From Stemphylium vesicarium (lineage: Eukaryota; Ascomycota; Dothideomycetes; Pleosporales; Pleosporaceae), in contig QXCR01000207.1 in assembly GCA_004380135.1 (NCBI GenBank), positions 1-41,486 on the forward strand: 41,486 nt of DNA, read 5' to 3'. The notes beneath the pieces are model-generated. The model was not told the origin of the DNA. It saw only the letters and a program-made list of their open reading frames with translations, and searched no databases. Positions 27,382-39,088 of the stretch are shown here, piece by piece (the first letter of the stretch is position 1; every line of letters starts with the position of its first letter). Both the position numbers and the translations under genes were made by a program.

Positions 27382-30300
27382 ATGGCGGATTTTACTTCTG
27401 GGCGCAAAGACTCGCGCGGCGTCACTCCCGTTGGTATGGTCATTGAAGAGCCGTCTTTTCCGGACATACCTGGCCAAGAGACCCAGAACACGCCCCTCCC
27501 CTCCGCGACGTCTCCCGCCGATGACACGATAGCCACTCCAATGACACATCCGGAAGAAGTATCGCAGAAAAACCACGCGCAAGATGCGTCGCATGTCCCC
27601 TCTGAGTCGGCATCCGATGCCCACGACTACTTCACGTCTACCTCGCGACCGGCGCAGCAACGATGGGCGACCGAACGACCCAAGCCCTCCGTGAGGCACT
27701 CGCTGCTGGGAAAGATGCAGCACTCGCGCGAGAAGCGACCAGCCCAACCCGAGCGACAAGCGACCATCACCTTCGACGCCGACTCCGACTCCTCCGAATC
27801 ATCCGACGATGAGGCCCTATACTCCCGCAAGAAAAGCCTCGGCCATGCCGACGACCTCACCAAACAAGCGACCCGCCAGTCGCGCGAGAAGAAGTCGCGA
27901 CCCTTTTCGCGCCTCAACATCGCCAACGAACACTTCAATACCAAAGGCAGCGTCTCCAAGGCCGATGGCCGGCTGAAGCTCAGCATATTGGAGGAGAACC
28001 TGGGTAGCGGGTACATTGCCAGGGCTCTTGGTATGGTCAACAGGAAGCATGATGATGCCGACGGTGAGGGACCACAGAGCTATGATGCCGAGGGCGCCGC
28101 CAAGATTGCGCCCGAGGACGATGAGATGGAACACAACCCCACGAGGCGCATCAAGCTCAACATTGTCATCATCATCATTGGCTCACGCGGAGACATTCAG
28201 CCTTTTATTCGCATAGGCAAGATCTTGAAGGAGGACTACGGCCATCGCGTCCGTTTGGCGACACACCCAGCCTTCAAGGACTTTGTTGAGAAAGACTCGG
28301 GGCTCGAGTTCTTTTCTGTTGGCGGAAATCCTGCCGAGCTGATGGCCTTTATGGTCAAGAACCCGGGTCTCATCCCCAACATCGAAACTATAAAGGATGG
28401 CGAGATCGGCCGCAGGAGGGCGCAAATGTACGAGATGTTCCAGGGCATGTGGCGTGCATGTATCAACGCGACTGATGACGAGACCGACATGACCAACGTG
28501 AAGATGAGTAAGTACTCTCATGTTCCCTTGGCCCTTCCTCTACTAACTTGGCGTAGTGGGTGACAAGGCTCCTTTCGTGGCCGACGCTATCATCTCTAAC
28601 CCTCCCAGCTTTGCGCCGCAGCACATCGCCGAGAAGCTGGGCATTCCACTCCATATGATGTTCACATTTCCATACACCCCAACGAGCCAATTTCCCCATC
28701 CACTCGCAAATATCAAAGTCAGCAACGTCGAAGCGACTTACAGCAACTTCATGTCATATCCGCTGGTCGAAATGATGATGTGGCAGGGTCTTGGTGATCT
28801 CATCAACCGCTTTCGAACCCAGATCCTACACCTAGAAGAGGTCAGCAGACTATGGGCTCCAGGTCAGCTATACCGCCTCAAAGTACCATACACGTACATG
28901 TGGTCACCAGGTCTCATTCCGAAGCCAAAGGACTGGGGTCCAGAGATCGACATTTCTGGTTTCGTGTTCCTCGACCTCGCATCGTCTTTCACGCCACCGG
29001 ATGAGCTGATGAAGTTCATAGACGATGGTCCACCACCAGTGTACATTGGTTTCGGTTCCATTGTCGTCGATGATCCGGACGAGTTCACGAACCTCATTTT
29101 CGAAGCAGTCAAGGCTGTAGGCTGTCGCGCACTCGTTTCCAAGGGCTGGGGTGGCTTTGGCTCGAATGCCGACTGTCCAGAAAACGTCTTCATGCTCGAG
29201 AATACCCCACATGACTGGCTGTTCCCTCGTTGCAGCGCTGTTGTGCATCACGGTGGAGCCGGAACTACTGCTATTGGCCTAAAATGCGCTATACCAACCA
29301 TGATTGTGCCTTTCTTTGGCGACCAGCCGTTTTGGGGTGCCATGGTCAGCAAAGCAAAGGCAGGAGCACACGAGTGCATACCCTACAAGAAGCTATCACC
29401 TGAACGCTTGGCTGAAGGCATCAAGCAATGTCTCACCGATGAAGCTAAGGAGAACGTCAAGAAGATTGCCGATAACATTGCAAAGGAGGGCGATGGCGCG
29501 CTCAACGCCGTACGCTCATTCCACCGGTCATTACCGCTTCAAGGAGAGGGCAGCATGCGATGTGACTTCCTCGACAATCGCGCTGCTGTCTGGAAGATCA
29601 AGAACACAAACGTCAAGCTATCTGCGCTGGCCGCCGAGATACTTGTTGAGAAGAAGAAGCTCAAGTGGAATGAGTTACGCCTTGTCCGCCATTACGAATG
29701 GAACGACTTTGGCGGACCTGGGGAGCCTATTACTGGCGTTTGGGGCAGTCTGATGACCTCGTTTTCGGATGCGGCAGGGGGCGTTGGTGGTATGCCGGTG
29801 GAGATGGGTAAGAGCATAAGGAAGAGGGAAAAGATTAGGGAGAAGAAGCGCAAGCTCCATCGACGCAACGAACACAAAAAGGCCACGCTCGCAAATGCAA
29901 ACGCTAGTGCGTCGGACGGAGCAGATGAGAAGTCCGAGAATGCGCAAGATGGCGGCAGACCACAGCCTGCGCGCAATGACACGGACTTGTCGAAGATCTC
30001 TGAGCCCGACGAAGAGTTAGCCGATGAACTTGGGCGTGAGGCTGCCTTTGGTTTTAGAAGGACGGGACATGCCATTGCTCGCTTCCCCATGGACCTGACG
30101 CTAGCCATCACTCAGGGCTTCCACAACGCACCTCGCTTATACGGTGACGAGACAGTTCGCCGGCCCCCACGGGTTACCGGTTTCCATTCTGGCACGCGCG
30201 CTGGCCGCGATGAGCTTATCTACGGCGTCATGGATGGTGTCTCCGGCCTAGTGACACAGCCGTGGAACGGGGCCAAGAACAATGGTGTCGTCGGCGCGGT

Positions 30301-31237
30301 GCGCGGTGTTGGTCTGGGCATTGGTGGCTTTGTGCTGAAAGACATTGCCGCTTTCCTAGGGCCAATGGCGTACATGATGAAGGGACTGGACGCGGAATAC
30401 ATGAAACGGTACCAACCCACGAACTATCTCCGTCGCGCACGCATTGCAGAGGGACAGCAAGAGTTGATCATGTTGGAGTCGACGTCTCGCAATGCAGCCG
30501 TTCAAGAGTCTCGGCAAGGCGACTCCAGGTCCCCAGAGAAAAGGGAAACGGTTGAAGGGAATGTCAATGAGCGATGGAGGTCACTGCAGAAGACGATTAC
30601 CGAGGAGAAGAAGCGTCACAAGAATGGCATCATTGGTTCGCTCACTGGACGGGGCGACGACAAGGACGGTCAGCGAGTGGGACGCAAGAGTACAGAAACA
30701 CCGAAGAAGGATACGCGACGATCGCTATCCAAGGGAAAGCCGAATACTCATGCGCCAAACGAGAAGCCTGGCAAAATGAATCCGGACGACCAGGACAAGC
30801 GCGTCATCTCGGACAAGGTGAAGAAGAGCATGGAGAGCAACTCGAGAGCCGGTGTGAACAGGATGAGCACCGCGCCGACTACGTTACAAGAGCACGGACA
30901 GCATGAAGACAGGGAAGCACTTCAGCTACTCTCCCGACACGACGTCTCCAATCTGGAAACGCCGGCAAAAGAAGACACAGAACCGCTTGACACGGCTCAC
31001 CCCGGCGATGACGCAAGGAATAAATCGGACCCCGAGATCGTTACACCTCTTAAACAGTCTAGTGACTCTACCGTGGCCGAATCGAGCAGTCCAAATGAGC
31101 TCTCCCATCGCCCTTCTGCTGATGGGTCTGAGAGTACGAGGGTTGGAAGCGATCCGACGGATTGGGTGGCGGTGAGGCAGAAGGCGGAGGATTTAGCGCT
31201 GGGAACGGGGAATAGACCGGCGCATGTCAGCGCGTAG
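27382..31237 (+). CDS. Sterol-glucosyltransferase-like GT with VPS13/ATG2-like tail (two exons)
   Basis: Exons 27382-28507 and 28557-31237 give 1268 aa. The 49-bp intron starts GTAAGT, has a perfect CTACTAAC branch site and ends GCGTAG. Residues 1-250 are disordered and acidic/basic. About 255-720 is a GT-B fold of the UGT/GT28 type: GSRGDIQP at 267-274 begins the N-terminal domain, and VVHHGGAGTT (604-613) plus PFFGDQPFWG (627-636) form the UDP-sugar-binding signature. Residues 932-986 (GVMDGVSGLVTQPWNGAK, GVVGAVRGVGLGIGGFV) resemble the C-terminal amphipathic segment of VPS13 and ATG2 proteins. The last 250 residues are disordered. No GRAM or PH domain is seen, so it is not ATG26. It probably glucosylates a sterol or related lipid at a membrane. 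Confidence 0.85.
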
Positions 31238-33143
31238 ACGGTGCTCCACGGTGTCTTGTCCGAGGGATGAGCATGCTGGCGTCACGATTCTCATTTCCTA
31301 TTTAGTATATTCTCTTAACCCTAGACAACATTTTGTAATGTATGAGATACCCCCCCCTTGTCTTTCTCCCTCTAACAAAAATTTCACTACCGTTGTTACG
31401 ATATGGACTCGTTGATGTATACCCGCGCGAGTTTCACGGATGCATTTATGTGCTGCAGGTTGAATCAAGATGTCTCGCTATCGATGAAAAGTTTAACTAG
31501 GTCTATCAATTAGCATTGTCTGTCGTTGTTTGTGGTCGTTCCGAGGCTGGCCATCATGGCACTAACTACTAGCCATGTAACAACTAAAATAGTAAACGCA
31601 TGCTGCCCATCTAACGTCCCTGTATCTAGCAACCTCAACTCGCTAACATGTCCTTTTGTATCGTGCGCACATCTAATCCTTCTTGTTCAACTTGACACAA
31701 CGCAGCGTTGCGCAAGAAAACGCAATGTAAACACCCCCGCATCTAAATGCACCTAACATCGAACACATCAATGCAATACGTGTCCACACGACGCATATCC
31801 AAACATATGCTACTCGCGAACTAAGCGACGAGAAAATAAAAAACGATCTAAGTCATACTTTTCTGGTCTCGGTCGCCGTTTGCCGTTTCCGTTTCTGGCG
31901 ATTTGGGAACGGAAGAAGTGGGGGGTGTAAAGGGCTACGCCTAAGTACTACTACTTTCTTACTTTGGGCTAGCGCGGAAGACTAGCGTAGAGGTTGCGCA
32001 AAGGATAAGTACCGTACGAAGGACGATACCTACATTTCTTTTCTCTACCTTTCTCATTCTATACAAAGGAGCAAATGTGTCGGCCCGATACTCTTATTAG
32101 ATCTTCTAGTATCTTCTACCACCTTCGCATTCCTTCACCCTTCTACTACCTAGGCGTACCTCATGTATATAAACACACATCTCTACTTCATAGAACAATG
32201 ACCGAGTCCTCTCCTTTCGGTCCTCCGCCCACAAAATGCATACTCATTAGTAGGCCAATTTCCTCCCATAACAGGGGGAATGGCTGCTATTACCATTTTT
32301 CCGCATTTGTAGTTTGTTGGTTGGACGATTCTAGACTACGATAGTTAAATGAATGGATGGATGGCCAATTCTGGAGATATGCTGAATGTAGGTATGTATG
32401 GGTAGAGAGATGGGGTTCGGTTGGCTGGCAAGCATGTTAAGAATGGGCAAGAATGGCAAGAAACAGCGGGCCGGCGGCGCCTTGTACGTAACCAATCTAC
32501 TTACCGCATCTCACCGCACCATACCGCACCGCGATTGACAAGAAAAACTATGTTCATCACTTAGTGTTGAGAAGAGTGGAGACTAAGGATTTAAAATATG
32601 AGGGTTTCGTTTTCACAGACACCAAAAACGCAAGTAAGAAAGACTAGAGACCGTTGTTCTCTCAGTAGTAGAATAGAGTCTTCGTGACGAATGCACGTAA
32701 AGGGTGATGAGTTTTGTTTTAAGGTATGATTCCAATTGTAGGAGTAGATGAAAATACCTACTATGTGAACCTCTGTCACGGTTTTGGAGTCTTTCCTCTT
32801 GTATCACGTATCACAGTTTCGTGTCTCCACTGCTGTAACACGTAGGACGCCTGACCGCTACTCTACACCTCACCGCTTTCCTACTATATACATTGTTCAT
32901 AGCAACATACAATAGAACCTCAGTTCAATCCTTCAATTCTTCCTGCACGCAATCCCCAACAATTTCGTATCTTACAATCTAAGACGTAGTGTATGTAGAC
33001 GAAAGGGACAACGTCTACAGGCCGAGGATCCAGGAATTCATGTGAAAGCACGTGCAAGTAGTAGCGAGAACACGTATCCTAACATACTACCCTTCGTCTA
33101 CCAATTGTATCTTTTCGCCATTGCGTCCAACTCGAACTTTTGC
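31238..33143. other. Long gene-free region
   Basis: 1.9 kb without a supportable gene, downstream of the glycosyltransferase. It contains a C8 run (about 31350), pyrimidine-rich and AT-moderate stretches and CACCGCACCATACCGCACC repeats (about 32505-32531). It is not RIP-like. It could be a long 3' UTR, an unannotated ncRNA, or the decayed remains of a gene. Nothing specific is supported. Confidence 0.4.
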
Positions 33144-33151
33144 GTGCTTAG

Positions 33152-33279
33152 CAGAGTTGGCAACAGTCAATCAGATCGGCGTGATTGATTCCTATCAAAG
33201 TTAAAGGCGGCCTAATCGAGTCAGCACTTGTCCCGAATAGGAATCAACCACGCCGATCGATTGATTATTGCCAACTCTG
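33152..33279. mobile_element. hAT-type MITE with perfect 8-bp target duplication
   Basis: A 128-bp fold-back element. It starts CAGAGTTGGCAA and ends TTGCCAACTCTG. The arms match over about 44 bp with a few transitions (CAACAGTCAATC versus CAATAATCAATC on the other arm), and about 40 bp of loop separates them. GTGCTTAG flanks both ends exactly (33144-33151 and 33280-33287). An 8-bp duplication and CAGRG-type ends are hallmarks of the hAT superfamily. No coding capacity, so it needs an autonomous hAT element elsewhere in the genome. Confidence 0.85.
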
Positions 33280-33842
33280 GTGCTTAGCTCTAGCTGATGG
33301 AGCGTACTTTTGGTCTGTAATATTTCTTTTGTCCTAGTAATGGTAATGGTAAACGCGATGCAAGCAACGTACAGAAGTCTGATCGCCGCCAGCGATACTG
33401 TGCCGTGGTCTGGGAAGCCTCTTTCTCGGTGGCATCTTTGAGATGATCCTGGTTGGTAGACGATGTGTTGAGAAGATTCATACTGCTTTCGTCTTGCAGC
33501 AGGCATCTGTGCGGGCTAGGGTCTGAATTTTGGGTGATAGGATAGAAGCCAGATGAATTTGTTGTTAGCAACATTACATCTTCTACGACGTCACGTGTGT
33601 CTGTTCAAGATCGAGATGGGACGATATGTAGGAAGTGGAAAGGTATCTGGGAGAGAGGAAAAGGTAAGGTGGTCGCTAAAACACTTGGTGGCGCGAGTGC
33701 ACTAGTAAGGTTCAGTTGGCGCGTTCTAAGAACTGCCTCCGTCCAACACGACTGCGAACTGTCAGCGTCTTCGACTATGGATTGTCGTCTGAGTCTTCTT
33801 CGAAAAATCATGAGACCCTCAAAGTGTCTCCTAACCACCGCT
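33280..33842. other. Intergenic region next to the MITE
   Basis: 563 bp beginning with the right copy of the MITE target duplication (33280-33287) and ending at the stop of the DUF3176 pseudogene, whose 3' UTR would lie here on the minus strand. Short open frames on both strands overlap and have no family character. Confidence 0.45.
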
Positions 33843-34369
33843 TTATTCCTTCTTCAATTTCAAGCCCTGCTCCACACCATTCGGAAGCTGCATCCTGACC
33901 ACAATTCTCCTGGACTTTTCCTCTAGCCGCCTCATAGTCTGTCGCTCCCAAGCGGCATCAGCGTCATACTCTTCGGCTCCTTGGTCGTAGAGTTCAAATG
34001 CGGTCGCAGTCAAAATCTTGTTCTTGAATAAATACAATCTTCTGTTGCTGTCTCGAATAGTAAAGCATAGTGTCGCGATGGAAGCGAACACCGTCAGGCC
34101 GGGAAGAACTAACCAGCGCCAGCGCACGCGCATGTATAACTCCGTCCTGTACGCAGTACCCGTGATGTTTCTGGCATTTGGATTTGCTGAGCTCTGGAGC
34201 ATACCGGAGACTTCCCAGGCGATTTGCTCGAAGAGCATAATAAAATTGTGATCGAAAGCAGACGATGGCGCTGTCAGAGATTCAGAGAAGGCTTGGGACG
34301 CTAGAATGCTCTGTATCTGAGCACCGAGCTTCTCCAGATCGGTTCCCCTCCATGTGTAGGGACATTGAG
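33843..34369 (-). pseudogene. DUF3176 gene, 3' fragment beyond the pogo insertion
   Basis: Encodes the C-terminal part of a DUF3176-type membrane protein: TQCPYTWRGTDLEKL, then a polar stretch and a membrane segment near WLVLPGLTVFASIATLCF, ending in a charged tail (KLKKE, stop at 33843). It is the direct continuation of the 36323-38169 fragment. Taking a TA duplication at the pogo insertion, the two parts join in the same frame across the site. The ATG that begins the open frame here (about 34397) lies inside the transposon terminus and is not a real start. Confidence 0.8.
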
Positions 34370-34491
34370 TAACGTATGTGGCAAGCGAGTCGCCCACGCA
34401 AGCGAGTCGCCCACCCCACCAACTTTGATCACCTTTGAAGCGTGCAACTCAACCACCTTTTGAGATAATATATAGATATTAACAGAGTAGA

Positions 34492-36239
34492 TTAAGCAGT
34501 ACCTAGAGTATCCTTTTGGCACGTACGTGAGTTATGCCTAGTCTCTCTGCACCTTGTGCAGCGCGCAAGAGCCTGGCGGCTAAGGCCTGATCGCTCTCCA
34601 CCTTGACGCTGTTCGCGCTCTATCTGCTGGTCAGCCTCCTTTTGAGCGAGTATATCCTCTCTAGCTCCCTTTGTCAAGAACCTACGCTTCTAAAGTCGCT
34701 TTTTCTTGTGCTGCTTACGCGTTAACGCCGCTTCATTAGCTCTCTTAAGGCTGGTGATCCGATCGCGCATTAGCTTAGCTAAGAGCATTATTACCTTAGC
34801 GCCCTTCTTAAGCTAGTTAATCGCCTTAATAATTAAAGCTAGTGATGAGCTCTTGTGCTGTCGCACGCGATCACGTATTAACGTTGATTGAGCCTCAAGC
34901 TCACGTACGTTGCTCGGCGTACGAGCCTCCCAGGGAGCCTCTGGTAGAGCAGCTAAAGTAGGCGTACGGAGCTGCACGTCTAGCTTCGATAGGACAGCGT
35001 CTGGCTGGAGAGGAACAAGGCCTGCGCCGCGGAAAGCTGAGGAGATATTAGCTAACGTGAACGATCGATTAAACGCTACCTTAAACGCTGGCAGAAACTC
35101 GAGCTTCGTGATGTGGTTGATGTGGTGGCGGATCAGGCTCTCCACCTCACGGCTGTACGCACGCTTCAATGGCGAGAAGCAGCCAACGTCAAGAGGTTGG
35201 AGTAGATGAGATGAGTGAGGTGACATACAGAGCGTGTAGATATTGTTCTCTGTTCGAGGGTACAGGTCACATGTGTACCTCTTTAGGACTAGCGTCTGTT
35301 CAGCTCGTTCCTTCTATATAGCCCGTTCTGATAGCTCACAACAACAATCAAGTTCGCATCTCATGAGCACATTTCATCATTCTCCTTACAGAGCTCTTGA
35401 AACTCGAGAGAGTGGTGGCTCTCATGGCCGTCAAGGATTAGCAGGCGACGCGCACCTATAACACGAGTCTTTGTGTGGGCGTTGAAGTGCTTCAGCCACT
35501 TAACTCCTAGCTCGTTATTTGTCTAGCCGTTATCGCTAACTGCGATCGCCCAGTCGCGTGGGATATCTTCCTCGTACTAGGCAGATAGGTGATACTAGCT
35601 AGCTGCGTTAATTGTAGTGATTAACGATACCCACTCGCGATTACTAGGCTAGATAGCCTTTAGCCTAACTCTCCTCTCTAACCCTATTATAATAAGCTAA
35701 GTTGTAATCTTGCCTATCTTTAAGCTAGCTTTATTAAAGTTATAGACGTTCTTATCGTAGATACTATATATCGCCTTTGTCTTCTCTATAAGCTTGAACT
35801 AGAAGCTAACTAGAACTAGATTCTTATATAGGGCTCTCTATCTATCGTATGCTTAATTAAAACACGTCGTGAGACTCTCTATACGCCTAACCAAGTTGGC
35901 TGGCCACTTCTGCCCAACCTGGCCAGCGCCGCGCGCAGCTAGCAGCTTATCAGCCATATCACGTATAGCTGCGTACGTAGGCGCAAATCCACGTTAGTCT
36001 AGGTCGAGTATATAGCTCACAATCACCTCCTCTTCTAGCTGGGTAAGCTTCCTTGAGTTGGGCTGGCAATCGCGTCGGGCAGGCTTGCTAGCGCGTCGGT
36101 CGCGTAGCGTTGCACGAGGGACATCAAAGGCCTGAGCAGCTGCTCGTACAGTCTTTATTTAATACTTATTTAGAGATAAGATAGTTAGCTATATATTAGC
36201 TTTAGATAAGCGCGCTAGAGCTTATTAGTATTAAGGCAT
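34492..36239 (-). pseudogene. Decayed pogo-type DDE transposase
   Basis: The frame starts at an ATG at 36239 and meets stops at once. Fragments along it read AAQAFDVPRATLRDRR (helix-turn-helix), REWVSLITTINA, YEEDIPRDWAIAVSDNG and GARRLLILDGHESHHSLEFQ (DDE core), and SPHSSHLLQPLDVGCFSPLK (third catalytic region). A C-terminal CCHC-like knuckle, CTRCRETRHNSRTC, follows. This order is that of fungal pogo/Fot1 transposases. A 129-bp insert interrupts it between LEFQELCKEN and the PHSSHLLQP block. Several stops fit C-to-T changes. Non-functional. Confidence 0.85.
35251..35379 (+). mobile_element. Solo-LTR-like insertion in the transposase
   Basis: A 129-bp block that starts TGTTCGAGGG and ends CATTTCATCA, giving TG...CA ends. 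TTCTC flanks it on both sides (35246-35250 and 35380-35384), a perfect 5-bp target duplication. It interrupts the transposase between two conserved blocks that would otherwise abut. CTATATAG near its middle could be a TATA-like promoter. No coding capacity. Short length and duplication fit a solo LTR or a TRIM element. Confidence 0.75.
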
Positions 36240-36322
36240 AGTTAGGTTGAGCTTCAAAGGTAATTAAAGTTGGTGGGGTGGGCGACTCGCTTGCGTGGGC
36301 GACTCGCTTGCCACATACGTTA

Positions 36323-38169
36323 CTGTTGTCAGCGACCTCATGAATCAGCTCGTTCTTGATTCGATAGTGATAATACTCATCCTCTCGAGATATGAATGGG
36401 TAGTCTCCCTCGACATCCGGTGGATAAGTAGCGTTGCAAAAGTCTAACTTGGTATGGTTGACTTCCACTAGCACTTGGTTTCCTCTTGTCCTTCCTCTAC
36501 CGTAACGGCTCACGCAGGGCTTTAAAGAACATTTAGTAATAGTCCCGTTGATTTCCCCGAACTGTGGTGTTATCTGGTCTTCGCGGAAGTATCGCCAGAG
36601 GTCAGTCATCTTATTGAAGCAGATTGAACTGGTGAAGAAGTCGTAGCCATCGTATATCGATGAATAACTTGCTGGAACATGTTTGCAGACTGTCATGTTT
36701 GTTCTTTCTATCCGAAGCTCGTCGACCTGCCAGACATCTCTAGAAAGTTCGTGGCGCCACATAATGGAAGTGCTCGGTTGATAATCCAAGACCCCAAAAG
36801 GATGAAACCCAGGTTCAATCAACGTGAAATCCACTCCAGGAATTAAATGGTCAAGTGTTATCGAGAACGAAAAAGGTTCTTGCGTCCACGAAAGATTGAC
36901 CTCGAAGCTATTTGTCAGCATGGCACCCCAGTTCACAAGGTACATGTGAACTGTATCTTTCACGTGCCTTTTCGTCACTTGCTTACTCATATTGGTTGTG
37001 TATATAATCGCTCTATGTAACTCCCTCAATACAACAACCTTCTGCCCTTTTTTTCATGTCTTCTGCTTGGACCGTACCACATCCGACACTATTCTGTCAC
37101 CCAAAGTCTTGTATATCGGAACGGGTATCTTCCAAGTTTGGATTTACTGTCTCTCGACCAGTGACTGAATTAACGAATGTGCAGTTCTTGGCGTCCCCCA
37201 AGACGCTGCCGCTGAGAACAATATCCTCGCATACTGTGCAGACATCCAGTGTGTCAAATTCATGGTAGTCGCATTCCGGTGTAGAGCAATGAGCTTCGAA
37301 AGCATCGCTAGCATCACCGGTGATAGCCTTTAAGAGCCGGTATGACAACATGGGTCAAGCTATTATGTATGTCAGAGGTCAATCTCGTTGACGCTACGGG
37401 TGGTCTTTTAGTGACGTTGGGCATCGCACTTACCGTTCTCTTCAGGATCCTCGTAAGAAGTTGCATGTGTTTTATACGCTGTCTCGTTTGACATGGACAC
37501 CGACCTTGTTGCAAATTCTATTGTTTGTTGCATGAACGATTGGAAAAACAGCAGCGAGAGGATTGTCAAAGCTGCAAAGAATGATAGAGGCAATTTAATT
37601 TTTACGCGTCACAAGAGCTTGGACGCGCCCAACGGCCCCCTGCTAGCAATGTCGAATGTATGTATCAGGTCCAGTGTTCTTGGTCGTTCGAAGAATGTCC
37701 ATTTGAGCTGTCCGAGGCATTCCGCGAGTGGTTACGTCAAAGTACCCCGATTCAGAGTGGCCAGAAACGAAACAGCAGTATTGGACTGTACGGGCTGTTT
37801 CCAGCTTGTCATAGGCTTGTCGTACATGCATAGCAAGATCGTGAGAGCGAGGGCCGTGCAGACAAGGTCCGCGATGACGGATGTAATCTCTTCCCACCAG
37901 TCGAGATATATCGTACATGTCCGCGTGTGCGGCAGATCTAGATCCTCATCCGAAGGGGGCTTTGAGGTCTCATCACCGGTTCAGGGGGTTGCGGGCTCTG
38001 GAGTAACGTTGATGTCGGTGATGACGTCGGATGGAGCAGTCGCTTCCTGTAATGGGCCTGGAGACAGCAACTGTGAGTGAGATTGCTCGGAATCATCTGC
38101 AGCCAGAGACTGCCGAGATTGTGGGGCATCAGCAGTGGATGTGCGCGAAAAGTTCATCGTAGTCTCCAT
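36323..38169 (-). pseudogene. DUF3176 gene, 5' fragment with four RIP-type stops
   Basis: From the ATG at 38169 the minus-strand frame reads METTMNFSRTSTADAP..., then DWWEEITSVIADLVCTALAL, ILLCMYDKPMTSWKQPVQSN, LKWTFFERPRTLDLIHTFD, ASRGPLGASKLL, and PLSFFAALTILSLLFFQSFM. This is the DUF3176 layout: a W-W-E motif, two membrane segments and an S-R-G-P-x-G-x-x-K-L-L motif. Four stops stand in that frame: TGA at 37981, TAA at 37732, TGA at 37609 and TGA at 37355 (the last after a probable intron beginning GTAAGT, about 37360-37433). All fit C-to-T or G-to-A changes of CGA, CAA or TGG. A cysteine-rich part follows (CSTPECDYHEF, VCTVCEDI), then a shift near 37060 and CSLKPCVSRYGRG, DFCNATYPPDVEG. 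It ends at the transposon. Confidence 0.82.
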
Positions 38170-39088
38170 GGTTTTTAGTTTCGCGCCAACGTAGGGATGG
38201 AGGGACGCTCACTCTAAACCCTCGGGGTGGCAGCTTTTATTGAGCCTTACGCCCGGCTGACCGCAGCACGAAATTATTGTTTGTGTAACATACTCGTACG
38301 CCACGTAATTGGCAGAGAAAGGGCTGGCACAAGGGCGTGTACAGCTTCTTGCAAAACTGGCCTCACCCTTTGCGCACTCTCAGCTTTGACAGAATCCCTG
38401 TCGTACTAGGATAGCCCTGCCCGAGCTTGACGAATGACCATCCTGTTGGTAACCCAAATCCTAAAGCAGCTAGTGCCTTGTATATTGCTTACTAACTGTA
38501 ACTTAGAAATATAAGGTTGCTGAGATTTGTCCCTAACCAAAGTACCGAAAATGGTGACCTTTGCGCTATACCATGCAATTTCACCGCAACCTAAGTGTAA
38601 TCTTTATTTCTCAAGCTAGGAATACGTCTCGCATACTCTAGAGTATCCCTTGCTTACCTTTTATAAGTTCCGATAGCAATCAGGACGAGCTGACTAGAGT
38701 TAAAGTGGGCAATTTCTTCAAATATGTCACCAACTTTGACATGCAATTAATCCACAATGTAGGCTACTTTAAGGCTCTAAATTCTTAGGGAAGCTTCGCA
38801 AGACCCTAGCGCCGGTTACGATGTTAGGAAATTCACTTATACCTTAGATGGTGTTGAGTTGTGTGGATGTAAAGCAATTGTCAAGCCGTGTCAGGCCAGA
38901 TGACGATATATACTATCCTGCACCATGATCAGCAGTTCACTGATCTTACGTACCTTTTTGGTTGCATGGCGTAGTGGTGCAGGGCTGCGTCCTGACAGCA
39001 ATACGGTACTTTAATTAGCGACAAATCTCAAGATCTTGGGGACAAATCTTAGCAACCTTACTTTTAACAAGAGTTTCTTTACAATTAT
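38170..39088. other. Intergenic region
   Basis: 919 bp, moderately AT-rich, between the DUF3176 pseudogene start and the NLR stop. It would contain the former DUF3176 promoter. A TGGCGTAGTGG box near 38967 resembles an internal tRNA A box but lacks a partner B box. No gene is supported. Confidence 0.45.

Larger units (their letters stand above)
34372..36320 (-). mobile_element. pogo/Fot1-type DNA transposon inside the DUF3176 gene
   Basis: 1949 bp with 70-bp terminal inverted repeats (34372-34441 and 36251-36320) starting ACGTATGTGGCAAGCG. The repeats differ at only two positions (GATCACC versus AATTACC), both transitions. TA flanks each end (34370-34371 and 36321-36322), the target duplication of pogo/Fot1 elements. 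Each repeat holds two tandem copies of a 17-bp unit, GCAAGCGAGTCGCCCAC. It carries a decayed transposase on the minus strand and a nested 129-bp LTR-like insert. The inner part (35500-35900) is TA-rich with RIP-type decay, so this copy is dead. Confidence 0.85.

Noticed and set aside
34376..36316. pogo borders with a 4-bp ACGT target duplication
   Set aside because: It also keeps the frame, but TA is the known duplication of this family and the terminal repeats match out to ACGTATG directly next to TA.
38955..39010. Possible tRNA (A-box-like TGGCGTAGTGG)
   Set aside because: No GGTTCGANTCC-type B box at the right distance and no cloverleaf could be drawn.
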